A stretch of DNA of 7,279 nucleotides from an uncultured Rhodobacterales bacterium (lineage in GTDB: Bacteria; Pseudomonadota; Alphaproteobacteria; Rhodobacterales; Rhodobacteraceae). The position numbers were made by a program, and so were the translations under genes. This document shows, piece after piece, positions 1 through 6,442 of this stretch. The DNA is taken from contig CALCGO010000404.1 of assembly GCA_937901055.1 (NCBI GenBank), forward strand, positions 1 to 7,279, read 5' to 3'. Numbering within the stretch: position 1 is the stretch's first letter; each line of letters starts with the position of its first letter. A model generated the notes under the pieces. That model was not told where the DNA came from and searched no databases. It saw only the letters and a program-made list of their open reading frames with translations.

Positions 1-693
1 CGCTGCTTCGTATCCCTGAGCACGAACAGGGCGGCATTCGAAAACAAGCGCACGATCAAACTCTTGACCCGCTTCGTCAAATGCTTGCCTGATGCCTTTC
101 ATGCGACGGTTAAATGGGGAAATATTGACTGTGCCGCCAACAGCGGCAATGCGTCTGTGACCAAGGTTAAGCAGATGTTTTGCCGCCGTGTAACCCGCAA
201 GTGTCTCATCAACCACGACTGAATCGATGGGATAGCCACTGATCTCTCGCGCGACACACACTATTGGGGGGCTGAATTTCTTCATCTCTTCCAGGTCGGT
301 CGCCTGAGTTCCCATCGCTGGAACCAGGACGATGCCATCTGCATTGTACTCAGACATTTTCCTGATAAATTCGGATTGTCTCTCCACCTTTTCATCCGTA
401 TTGCACAGGAAGACCGTTTTCCCTTCTTTGGCAAGTTCACCTTCAATCGATCCCAGAAGCTCGCTGAAGGACGGGTCGGACACGTTATTAAGCACGATAC
501 CCACCGTGTCGGTCTTTGACTTCCTCAACCCTGCCCCGGAACGCTGATAGACATAGCCTGATTCGCGCAGTGCTTCTTTGACCCTGGCACGCGTCTGGTC
601 TGATATTCGGCTGTTTTCCTTCATCGCTAAAGAGACAGTTGCAGTGGAAAGTCCTAACTGTTTTGCGATTTGACTAAGGGACGGCTTCTGCAT
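1..693 (-). CDS. LacI-family transcriptional regulator (C-terminus outside window)
   Basis: This is a DNA-binding repressor that probably controls the divergent TRAP/catabolic operon and its own gene. The reading frame is open for 231 codons from the ATG (complement of 691-693) to the window edge, so roughly the last third of a usual 330-350 aa protein is missing. The N-terminus is a typical LacI helix-turn-helix (residues about 5-25, LSQIAKQLGLSTATVSLAMK). It is followed by a hinge region in which Leu56 matches the minor-groove leucine of LacI. A periplasmic-binding-protein-like core starts near residue 62 (TVGIVLNNVSDPSFSELLG) and includes the family-typical GHRRIAAVGG segment. The effector cannot be read from sequence; by context it should be the transported substrate or a pathway intermediate. 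The ribosome binding site is weak. The start is chosen because the HTH begins at the usual distance from it. The family assignment is secure; the target operon is inferred from position and from the nearby palindromes. Confidence 0.93.
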   Translation of the reverse strand, partial: MQKPSLSQIAKQLGLSTATVSLAMKENSRISDQTRARVKEALRESGYVYQRSGAGLRKSKTDTVGIVLNNVSDPSFSELLGSIEGELAKEGKTVFLCNTDEKVERQSEFIRKMSEYNADGIVLVPAMGTQATDLEEMKKFSPPIVCVAREISGYPIDSVVVDETLAGYTAAKHLLNLGHRRIAAVGGTVNISPFNRRMKGIRQAFDEAGQEFDRALVFECRPVRAQGYEAA

Positions 694-745
694 TCTTGCT
701 ATTTTACCTATGGTTATGATTGCCTAGGGTAGTAATTACCAACAC

Positions 746-773
746 TTCTTCATGTAAGCCGCCTCATGAAGAA
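746..773. repeat. 9-bp perfect inverted repeat with 10-bp spacer
   Basis: TTCTTCATG (746-754) and CATGAAGAA (765-773) are exact reverse complements separated by ten bases containing GCCGCC. No T-run follows on either strand, so a rho-independent terminator is unlikely. It could be the binding site of a second regulator with widely spaced half-sites, or a hairpin in the 5' leader of the lacI-type mRNA. Its centre is 26 bp from the centre of the neighbouring operator-like site, so it may be part of the same regulatory array. The repeat is certain; its function is unknown. Confidence 0.55.
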
Positions 774-775
774 TT

Positions 776-796
776 CAAGTTAATCGATTTAATTTG
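776..796. promoter_or_regulatory. Degenerate LacI-type operator (second copy)
   Basis: The first 14 bases (CAAGTTAATCGATT, 776-789) are identical to the left 14 bases of the perfect palindrome at 804-823. The right arm is a diverged form, TAATTTG (790-796), which matches the palindrome's right arm less well and with one extra base. The core AATCGATT with central CG is retained. It starts 28 bp upstream of the perfect site. It is probably an auxiliary operator for the adjacent LacI-family protein, inferred from sequence similarity and location. Confidence 0.6.
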
Positions 797-803
797 ATTT
801 GTA

Positions 804-823
804 CAAGTTAATCGATTAACTTG
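804..823. promoter_or_regulatory. Perfect 20-bp palindromic operator, probably for the LacI-family regulator
   Basis: CAAGTTAATCGATTAACTTG equals its own reverse complement over all 20 bases and has a central CG. This is the usual architecture of LacI-family operators, where the hinge-helix leucine inserts at the central CpG. It lies about 70 bp upstream of the dctP start, in the divergent region next to a LacI-family gene, and a degenerate copy lies 28 bp away. The palindrome is seen directly; binding by the adjacent regulator is inferred. Confidence 0.8.
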
Positions 824-879
824 AAGTGACACCGACGGAACGCAGTTTACGCATTCCGGAGCGCAAGCGCAGTTTTAAC

Positions 880-885
880 AGGAGG
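880..885 (+). promoter_or_regulatory. Strong Shine-Dalgarno that fixes the dctP start
   Basis: AGGAGG sits 6 nt before the ATG at 892. This favours 892 over an in-frame GTG at 826, which would add a 22-residue, arginine-rich extension ahead of a normal signal peptide and would start next to the operator. Confidence 0.85.
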
Positions 886-891
886 AAAACT

Positions 892-1893
892 ATGAAACTC
901 AAAAAATATGCATTCGGTATAGTCTCGGGTCTGGCGTTGTCAGGGCTCCTTGCAACAACAGCCCTTGCCGACACGGTCAGGCTGAAATTGGCTGGGACCT
1001 ATCCAGTCAGCCACTTTGGCCACGGGATTGTCGAAAACATGATCAAAGAGATTGAAGGCGCAGACGTAGGCGTGAAAATCTCCTATTTCCCGGCCTCACA
1101 GTTGGGGTCCGGCGAAGAGCTGATCGAAGATGCAATTCGCGGCAATATCGACCTTGTACAAGCGTCCATCTACGCTCAGGCCGATCCTCGTCTGGAATTC
1201 ATTAACCTGCCAGGGTTGGTGACAACTTTTGACGAGTTGAAAGCGGTCTATGGAGACCCGAAGTCCAAGCTGAATACGATTCTGGGCGGGATCATGGACG
1301 ACTTGGGGCTGGTCTTTCTTGCCAATACTGCCGAAGGGTTGGTCGGTATTGTAGCGAACGAAAAACCTACCGATTATGCCGGTTTCGGTGATAAGGGCAT
1401 GAACATCCGCGTCTGGAGTTCAGAGGTCGCCAAAAAGACCACCGAAAGCCTCGGGTACCGGACGACAACGATGAACTGGGCGGAGGTTCTGCCAGCGCTC
1501 CAATCTGGCGTCATCGACGGAGCGATCTGCTGTACGCCGGAATGGGCCTATTCGACCTTCGCGGCCGCCGGAGTTGGGAAATACTTTATTCCCGTGAACA
1601 CGGCTATGGAAGCGTCATCATTCTATGCCAGTGGCAAGTCCTGGGAGAAGCTGAACCAGGAACAGCGTGACGTTATCCGGGCCGCCGTCGAGAGAGCCGC
1701 CAGCGTTGCGATCAACACAGCCTGGGAGCGCAATGAAGGCTTCGTCGAGCAGTTGAAAGAAGCCGGCTGGGAAATCCTTGAGTACAGCCCTGAAGAGCGC
1801 GCTGCGATGGTCGCCCACATCCAGGAAAACGTTTGGCCGGAACTGGCTGACGTGGTTGGGCAGGACCTTATCGACGAACTGACGGCCAATTAA
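892..1893 (+). CDS. dctP: TRAP transporter substrate-binding protein, DctP family
   Basis: This periplasmic receptor captures a solute, usually a carboxylate, and delivers it to the DctQM permease. The 333-residue length is normal for the family. Residues 1-26 form a Sec signal peptide: a lysine-rich start (MKLKK), a hydrophobic core, and a likely cleavage after ALA before DTVRL. The mature part has family-typical segments: an FPASQLGSGEELIEDAIRG region (66-84), NIRVWSSEVAKKTTESLGYR (171-190), where Arg173 is at the position of the conserved carboxylate-clamping arginine, and EVLPALQSGVIDGA (198-211). The last segment runs into an uncommon Cys-Cys pair (213-214) and PEWAY. It is the first gene of the operon, behind the putative operators, and is followed by a stem-loop before dctQ. 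The substrate is unknown; the downstream enzymes suggest an amino acid, imino acid or related carboxylate. Confidence 0.95.
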   Translation: MKLKKYAFGIVSGLALSGLLATTALADTVRLKLAGTYPVSHFGHGIVENMIKEIEGADVGVKISYFPASQLGSGEELIEDAIRGNIDLVQASIYAQADPRLEFINLPGLVTTFDELKAVYGDPKSKLNTILGGIMDDLGLVFLANTAEGLVGIVANEKPTDYAGFGDKGMNIRVWSSEVAKKTTESLGYRTTTMNWAEVLPALQSGVIDGAICCTPEWAYSTFAAAGVGKYFIPVNTAMEASSFYASGKSWEKLNQEQRDVIRAAVERAASVAINTAWERNEGFVEQLKEAGWEILEYSPEERAAMVAHIQENVWPELADVVGQDLIDELTAN

Positions 1894-1922
1894 CCAAGAT
1901 TTTCTTAGGTTGCTCATAAATT

Positions 1923-1950
1923 GGGGATGCCGTGATTGTCTGGCATCCCC
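1923..1950 (+). terminator. Stem-loop between dctP and dctQ (attenuator or mRNA-stabilising hairpin)
   Basis: GGGGATGCC (1923-1931) and GGCATCCCC (1942-1950) form a perfect 9-bp GC-rich stem with a 10-nt loop. It is followed only by CTCTT rather than a real T-run. It lies 29 nt after the dctP stop and just before the dctQ ribosome binding site (GGGGAG, 1959-1964). Such hairpins after binding-protein genes often protect the upstream message or partly terminate transcription, so that the receptor is made in excess over the permease. The stem is certain; the role is inferred. Confidence 0.7.
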
Positions 1951-1974
1951 CTCTTAACGGGGAGTGAACTTTAA

Positions 1975-2562
1975 ATGGTACTATTTGAAGATGCATTGCC
2001 ACCCGGTCTGAGCCGGTTCGTTCGGCTGATGGTTCGGATCAAGTCGGTCCTGGTGAGCGTCGCTCTCCCGATACTGCCGATCACATTCTTTTTCGTAGTG
2101 CTGTTTCGCTATGTTCTGGAACGCGATCTTTTTGCCTACGAAGAATGGCTCATGCCAATCTGCTTCTGGATCTTCTTCCTGGGCAGTGCGCTTGGCACTT
2201 ATTACGACAAACAGATCAACGCCGATCTTCTTGATACAGTCACCGAAAATTCAACACTGCTGTGGCTTCGCAAGCTCGTGATCCAGATCATCGAGTTGTC
2301 GATAACGCTGGTACTTGTTTACTGGGCTTGGCTGATGATTGCGGATGAGATCGCGGCATATCCTGGATGGAAAACCACCATCGCCCTGAAGATTCCGTTT
2401 ATTGTTCCACGCTTTGGAATTTTCGTGGGGTTCGTGTTTATGGCGTTCTACAGCGCCTTGTCGATCTTCCTGATGCTGCGCGTGGGCCCCGAACGATATG
2501 CCGAGGCCATGGCGAAAGCGCGACAGGCGGAGCCTGATGAGCAGGAGATTGTGACATGGTAA
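1975..2562 (+). CDS. dctQ: TRAP transporter small permease subunit, DctQ family
   Basis: This is the small integral inner-membrane subunit that pairs with DctM in the TRAP transporter. Its 195 residues show four hydrophobic segments (about 25-48, 58-77, 101-124 and 145-169). The family-typical EEWLMPICFWIFFLGSALG (56-74) is present: an acidic/Trp pair entering the second helix, then FLGSA. The hydrophilic C-terminal tail is cytoplasmic by expectation. The ATG is preceded by GGGGAG (1959-1964) with a 10-nt spacer. The stop overlaps the dctM start by 7 nt (ATGGTAA), a translational coupling usual for dctQ-dctM pairs. Nothing indicates truncation. Substrate specificity does not reside in this subunit. 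Confidence 0.95.
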   Translation: MVLFEDALPPGLSRFVRLMVRIKSVLVSVALPILPITFFFVVLFRYVLERDLFAYEEWLMPICFWIFFLGSALGTYYDKQINADLLDTVTENSTLLWLRKLVIQIIELSITLVLVYWAWLMIADEIAAYPGWKTTIALKIPFIVPRFGIFVGFVFMAFYSALSIFLMLRVGPERYAEAMAKARQAEPDEQEIVTW

Positions 2563-3848
2563 TCCTCATCGCCATAATCCTTATCTGCGTCCTGCTGGCA
2601 ATCGGCGTCTCGGTTCCATTGGCCTTTGGCGGTGTGCTGATCCTTCTGGCCTATACCGGAGGGTACGATGTCTCTGGGTTCTTCGCGACGGGCCACTGGA
2701 AGATGAATTCAGTTATCCTGCTGGCCATTCCTCTTTTCATCATGGCTGGCGATATTATGCAGCGGGGCAAAATTGCAAAGCCGATTGTCGAGATTGCAGA
2801 GCTTATGTTCGGCCATCTCCGCGGCGGGCTAAGTGCTGCCTCGGTCGTGGCCAGTGCGATGTTCGGCGCAATCTCGGGCAGCGGTGCCGCCACACTGACC
2901 TGCATCGGCTCGATCATCATGCCGCATCTGCGCAAGGCACGGTATCCCGCAGGCATTTCCGGCGCATTGGTGATCAGTGCGAGTCCTCTAGGCCTATTGA
3001 TTCCGCCAAGCGGAGCACAGTTGCTCTATGCTTGGGTCGGTCAGTTGAACGTTCTTGAGTGTTTCCTCGCAACGGTCGTACCAGGACTGATCCTTATGAC
3101 CCTGTTGATCATCGTGAATTTCGTGATCCTTCGGAAGGATACCGAGATTCTGGTTACCGAAGTTCCGGACCGTTTCTTCCGTGCACTTGCTGGTAAGACA
3201 GCCATCGCAACACCGGCGATCCTGATGCCACTGATCATTCTGGGCGGCATTTATGGTGGCATCATGACGCCCACCGAAGCCGCTGGCGTCGCCGTAATTT
3301 ATGCCATTCCGGTGGGCTTCCTCGTCTACCGCGGCCTGACACTCAAAACTTTCTATGAAAGTATGAAACATTCGGCGATTATGGTCGGCGTGGTCATGGT
3401 CATGATCTTCACAGTCTTAATCGCCAGTCGCTTCCTGATTTTCGAAGATATTCCCAGCCTCGCCGAGGATCTGATCTATTCCATTTCAGATAACCCAATA
3501 ATGATTTTCCTGATGCTCAATCTGGTCATGCTTTTGATTGGTATGCTGATGGACGATATCAGTGGAATCATCCTCAGCGCATCGCTTCTGCTGCCCATCG
3601 CCGTGGGGGCTGGAATGGATCCAATCCACTTTGCCGCAGTTCTTGGTGTTAATCTTGGCATGGGCAACATCACGCCGCCAACGGCACCGCTTCTGTATCT
3701 CGGATCGCAAGTGACAGGCGTGCCGGTTCGAAAACTGATCTGGCCGACACTGATTTTCATCGTGTTTGCTTGGCTGCCAACTTTGCTGATCACCACATTT
3801 ATCCCTGGAATCGCTCTTTGGTTGCCGAACATGTTCTTCGGCTCCTAG
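2556..3848 (+). CDS. dctM: TRAP transporter large permease subunit, DctM family
   Basis: This is the large inner-membrane subunit that forms the transport path and couples solute uptake to an ion gradient, normally sodium. The 430 residues match the usual family length. The chain is strongly hydrophobic throughout, with many membrane helices. Recognisable DctM segments are PLFIMAGDIM (59-68), GHLRGGLSAASVVASAMFG followed by AISGSGAAT (86-113), PLGLLIPPSGAQLLYA (144-159), GGIYGGIMTPTEAAGVAVIYA in its central part (230-250), and MGNITPPTAPLLYLGSQVTG (369-388). The start overlaps the dctQ stop and is preceded by AGGAG (2543-2547). With the neighbouring dctP and dctQ it gives a complete tripartite transporter. 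Confidence 0.97.
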   Translation: MVILIAIILICVLLAIGVSVPLAFGGVLILLAYTGGYDVSGFFATGHWKMNSVILLAIPLFIMAGDIMQRGKIAKPIVEIAELMFGHLRGGLSAASVVASAMFGAISGSGAATLTCIGSIIMPHLRKARYPAGISGALVISASPLGLLIPPSGAQLLYAWVGQLNVLECFLATVVPGLILMTLLIIVNFVILRKDTEILVTEVPDRFFRALAGKTAIATPAILMPLIILGGIYGGIMTPTEAAGVAVIYAIPVGFLVYRGLTLKTFYESMKHSAIMVGVVMVMIFTVLIASRFLIFEDIPSLAEDLIYSISDNPIMIFLMLNLVMLLIGMLMDDISGIILSASLLLPIAVGAGMDPIHFAAVLGVNLGMGNITPPTAPLLYLGSQVTGVPVRKLIWPTLIFIVFAWLPTLLITTFIPGIALWLPNMFFGS

Positions 3849-3886
3849 CGCCGCCAAAACACCAGCCAGAATAGAAAGAAGTTGGT

Positions 3887-3997
3887 ATGCAAAACTCTGT
3901 TCCTGCAAACTGGGCGACGGTCGTCGTTGCTGAAATTCTAGCACCGGAAGCCAAAGTTGAAATCGTCGCCTACGCGCATATCACGGACAAGCCGTGA
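3887..3997 (+). pseudogene. 36-codon ORF resembling the C-terminal end of a RidA (YjgF/YER057c/UK114) protein; probable gene remnant
   Basis: A short ATG-initiated ORF ends in a TGA that overlaps the GTG start of the next gene (GTGA, 3994-3997). Its product reads MQNSVPANWATVVVAEILA then PEAKVEIVAYAHITDKP. The pattern ATVVVA...P.AKVEI.A.A is what closes RidA-family imine deaminases, where a PARxxVxVA segment leads into a final (V/I)EIxAxA strand. A full RidA is about 115-130 residues, so about three quarters would be missing. The conserved arginine before the TV strand is not present (PANW). An in-frame stop at 3872-3874 and only 38 bp after dctM exclude a longer coding region here. RidA genes commonly accompany amino acid oxidases and dehydrogenases, which fits the next gene. 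It may survive as a translated leader that couples translation to that gene. A chance ORF is possible. Confidence 0.5.
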
Positions 3998-5262
3998 AAG
4001 CGGACGCGCTCATAATCGGCGGTGGGCTGATTGGCATCACATCGGCCCACCGATTGGCCAAACGCGGCTGCTCGGTCGTGTTGGTGGAGGCCAACGAAGA
4101 TGTCGGTCTCGGTGCCAACTTTGCAAACGGTGCGATGCTGGTGCCTTCACAGACCATGCCATGGAATTCGCCAGGGATATTACCCACGCTTTTGAGGTCA
4201 ATCGTGACACAAAATTCCGCACTGCGGATCAAGCCAAAAGCTATCCCGTCCCTGTTCAAGTGGGGCCTGCAATTTCTCAAGAACTCAAAGCCGCATCTGC
4301 ACGAACTCCATACGCGCCGATTGCTCGAACTGGCTCTCTTCTCCATGGATGTCTTTGAGGAATACTACAATGGATACGCAGACCAATTCGCAGCCAAAAA
4401 ATGTGGCACCATCAAAATCTACCGCGACCAACCAAGTCTGGAAGCCCAGATCAGATCCAATCGTCACCTAAGTGAGGTCGGGCTAGATTGGGAGGCACTG
4501 ACGCCTGATCAAACTGTTGAGGCTGAGCCGCACCTTCAAGCGCTGGCCCCGCAGCTGGCAGGCGGAATTCGTTTTTCCGCTGATGTGGTGGCGGACTCGC
4601 GAAAATTCTGTCAAATCCTCCGCGATGACCTCGTCGCTTCTGGTCAGATAATACATGTTAGTTGTCAAGCCAATGAACTGCTGATGTCAGGCGACAGGGT
4701 CATCGGCGCGCGTACAACAATCGGAAATATTCGGGCGAAGAATACCATTCTGGCCCTTGGAGCCAATACAAGAAAATTGGTTGCAAAAGACGCAAGATCA
4801 ATCTTGGTGCGCCCCGTGAAAGGGTACTCGGTTACATACGATACAACCGGCGTCAACGACCTGCCTTCGCATCCCGTTATCGACGAAGGGAGGCATGTCG
4901 GGATTGTTCCAATAAATGGCAAATTGCGTGCTGTTGGAATTGCCGAGTTCGCCGGGCATGACGACACTCTAAGCCCCAAAATTATCCGGCAACTCGATCG
5001 CCTGACCAAATCCGTTTACCCCAACCTTGCGCAGACGCTTGACGGCTGCAAGCGAGAGCCGTGGACTGGATTCCGCCCGATGAGTGCTGACGGTCTGCCC
5101 TATATCGGCGAAACATCCAGCAAGGGGCTTTGGGTCAATACCGGGCACGGCCATCTGGGTTGGACCCTCGCCACCGGGTCGGCAGAGTTGCTTGCTGATC
5201 TCATCATGGGCAAGCCCACACCCTTGGACGCATCCAGCTATGCAGTAACTCGATCACACTAG
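3994..5262 (+). CDS. FAD-dependent D-amino acid dehydrogenase/oxidoreductase, DadA (DAO) family
   Basis: This flavoenzyme is predicted to oxidise a D-amino or cyclic D-imino acid to the imine/2-oxo acid, passing electrons to the respiratory chain or oxygen. It has 422 residues, close to DadA length. The N-terminal Rossmann motif is GGGLIG (9-14), with Glu32 in the ribose-binding position. It is followed by GANFANGAMLVPS (40-52), the DadA-type SFANGG region. The C-terminal FAD segment GFRPMSADGLPYIG (359-372) and NTGHGHLGWT (382-391) are strongly DadA-like. The GTG is the only possible start: an in-frame TGA lies at 3958-3960 and no ATG/GTG/TTG lies between. It overlaps the stop of the preceding 36-codon ORF and has no strong Shine-Dalgarno, implying translational coupling. 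Context with a DapA-like gene recalls D-hydroxyproline dehydrogenase, but the substrate is not determined. Confidence 0.9.
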   Translation: MKADALIIGGGLIGITSAHRLAKRGCSVVLVEANEDVGLGANFANGAMLVPSQTMPWNSPGILPTLLRSIVTQNSALRIKPKAIPSLFKWGLQFLKNSKPHLHELHTRRLLELALFSMDVFEEYYNGYADQFAAKKCGTIKIYRDQPSLEAQIRSNRHLSEVGLDWEALTPDQTVEAEPHLQALAPQLAGGIRFSADVVADSRKFCQILRDDLVASGQIIHVSCQANELLMSGDRVIGARTTIGNIRAKNTILALGANTRKLVAKDARSILVRPVKGYSVTYDTTGVNDLPSHPVIDEGRHVGIVPINGKLRAVGIAEFAGHDDTLSPKIIRQLDRLTKSVYPNLAQTLDGCKREPWTGFRPMSADGLPYIGETSSKGLWVNTGHGHLGWTLATGSAELLADLIMGKPTPLDASSYAVTRSH

Positions 5263-5293
5263 ACCGAAGATAAACCTACCGGGAGACAAGATC

Positions 5294-6442
5294 ATGAAAA
5301 TAAAAGATATTCGCCTCACGCCGCTCTTTTCCAAGTTCAAGACACCCTATGTCTGGGCCATGGGCAAGAATCTTGGTCAAACAACAATCCTGGTTGAGAT
5401 CGAAACGGATGCGGGCGTCGTCGGCTACGGCGAAACCGCCCCGACGATGACGTCACCAGAGGCGATCCACACGCTCTTACTAACCGCCAAAACGGTCCTG
5501 CTGGGGCAGCCCATCACTCAAATCATCAATTTGATGAAGCAGCTCTTTACGCAAAATTTTGGACATCACTACGCCAGCCAATCTCATCCAAGAATAGGCA
5601 ATATTGCGTTTGCGGGTGTTGAATTGGCCCTTTGGGATGCACTTGGCAAATCGGTGGGCCTGCCAGTTCATGCCCTGTTGGGTGGGAAGATCCATGACAC
5701 GGTGAGTTTCATGGGGTTTGTCCAGGGAGACAGTACGGAAGAGGTTGCAGCACATGCCGGTCAGTTGGCGCAGGACGGCTTTGAAGTGATTTACCTCAAG
5801 GCCGGATACACCAACGAGAAAGATATGGCCAATGTCGAAGCTGTTAGAAATGCAATTGGCAACAAGCGACTTCGCATCGACCCGAATGAGGCCTGGGACT
5901 TGATGGAGGCCCAGGTGATGATCAATAAGCTCGCCAAGTATGATCTCGAGATGGTTGAACAGCCGGTCTCGGCGATTGCCGGCGTTCCGGCATTGAAGGC
6001 ATTGAAACAATCCTGCTCAGTCCCAATTGCTGCCGACCAGTCCGTGTTCACACTAGAGGAGGCTCACTCGATGTGCTCCAGCGGTGCGGTAAGCCTGCTG
6101 ACTGTGGGTCTGCACGAAACTGGAGGTATTCTTGGGTTCCGCCGCGTTGCTGCGATAGCTCAGGTGTTCGACATCAACGTGTGTATTCACGGTGTTTGGG
6201 AGACCGGAATTACCACCTGCGCCTCGATACAAGCTGCGTCGGGTGTTCCTAATTTGGATGATGGCAATCAGATCATGTGGCAGCTCCTGCAAGAGGACAT
6301 CGTCGAAAGCCCGGATCTGGCGCCAAATGTCGGGAAAATTCCGGTCATGTCCGCCCCTGGTCTTGGATTTACCCTGAACGAGGACGCCGTTGGTCGGGCC
6401 GCAGAAGCCTACGACAAGAAGAATGGTTTGGAGGTAACATGA
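5294..6442 (+). CDS. Enolase-superfamily protein, mandelate racemase/muconate lactonizing enzyme family, divergent active site
   Basis: Members of this family abstract a proton alpha to a carboxylate and act as epimerases, dehydratases or cycloisomerases. The 382 residues comprise an N-terminal capping domain (to about 125), including TILVEIETDAGVVGYGE (31-47), and a TIM-barrel domain. The three Mg-binding acids are identifiable: Asp196 (RIDPNEAWD), Glu222 (MVEQP) and Asp248 (AADQS). The KxK motif on strand 2 is YLK, keeping only the second lysine (Lys169). At the opposite side, the residue five before the GG pair (LHETGG, 273-278), usually the Lys of MLE types or the Asp of the MR-type His-Asp dyad, is Gly272. 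A His followed by Glu occurs in CIHGVWETGI (297-306). Shine-Dalgarno GGGAG lies at 5281-5285. The stop overlaps the next start (ATGA). Family secure; reaction and substrate unknown, with an amino/imino acid epimerase or a dehydratase most plausible. Confidence 0.9.
   Translation: MKIKDIRLTPLFSKFKTPYVWAMGKNLGQTTILVEIETDAGVVGYGETAPTMTSPEAIHTLLLTAKTVLLGQPITQIINLMKQLFTQNFGHHYASQSHPRIGNIAFAGVELALWDALGKSVGLPVHALLGGKIHDTVSFMGFVQGDSTEEVAAHAGQLAQDGFEVIYLKAGYTNEKDMANVEAVRNAIGNKRLRIDPNEAWDLMEAQVMINKLAKYDLEMVEQPVSAIAGVPALKALKQSCSVPIAADQSVFTLEEAHSMCSSGAVSLLTVGLHETGGILGFRRVAAIAQVFDINVCIHGVWETGITTCASIQAASGVPNLDDGNQIMWQLLQEDIVESPDLAPNVGKIPVMSAPGLGFTLNEDAVGRAAEAYDKKNGLEVT

Larger units (their letters stand above)
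694..891. promoter_or_regulatory. Divergent intergenic control region between lacI-type gene and dctP
   Basis: This stretch of about 200 bp separates two divergently transcribed genes and should hold both promoters. It is AT-rich in its centre (about 770-825), where two LacI-type operator-like sequences lie. No strong sigma-70 pair is visible. A plus-strand -10-like TTTAAT occurs at 788-793 without a good -35. A weak pair TTGATT (794-799) and TAACTT (817-822) with 17-bp spacing would place the perfect operator across the -10 element, fitting repression by occlusion. The leader before dctP (about 824-879) shows no further motif I recognise. Promoter positions are guesses; the operator sequences are seen directly. 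Confidence 0.6.

Noticed and set aside
332..547. 71-residue plus-strand ORF
   Set aside because: It lies wholly antisense to the LacI-family gene, whose protein is clearly recognisable; no recognisable domain or ribosome site.
826..891. In-frame GTG at 826 as the dctP start, giving 22 extra residues
   Set aside because: The extension is arginine-rich and precedes a complete signal peptide. An AGGAGG sits 6 nt before the ATG at 892, while no good ribosome site precedes 826, which lies directly beside the operator.
1923..1950. Strong rho-independent terminator ending a dctP-only transcript
   Set aside because: The stem is good but lacks a following T-run, and dctQM downstream have no evident promoter of their own, so full termination is unlikely.
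3486..3944. 152-residue minus-strand ORF over the dctM end
   Set aside because: It is antisense to the conserved DctM coding sequence, with a His/Gln/Arg-rich product typical of a shadow frame.
3957..4358. 133-residue plus-strand ORF in another frame over the start of the FAD gene
   Set aside because: It overlaps the Rossmann-fold coding region of the DadA-like protein, has a low-complexity Arg/Ser-rich product and no family resemblance.
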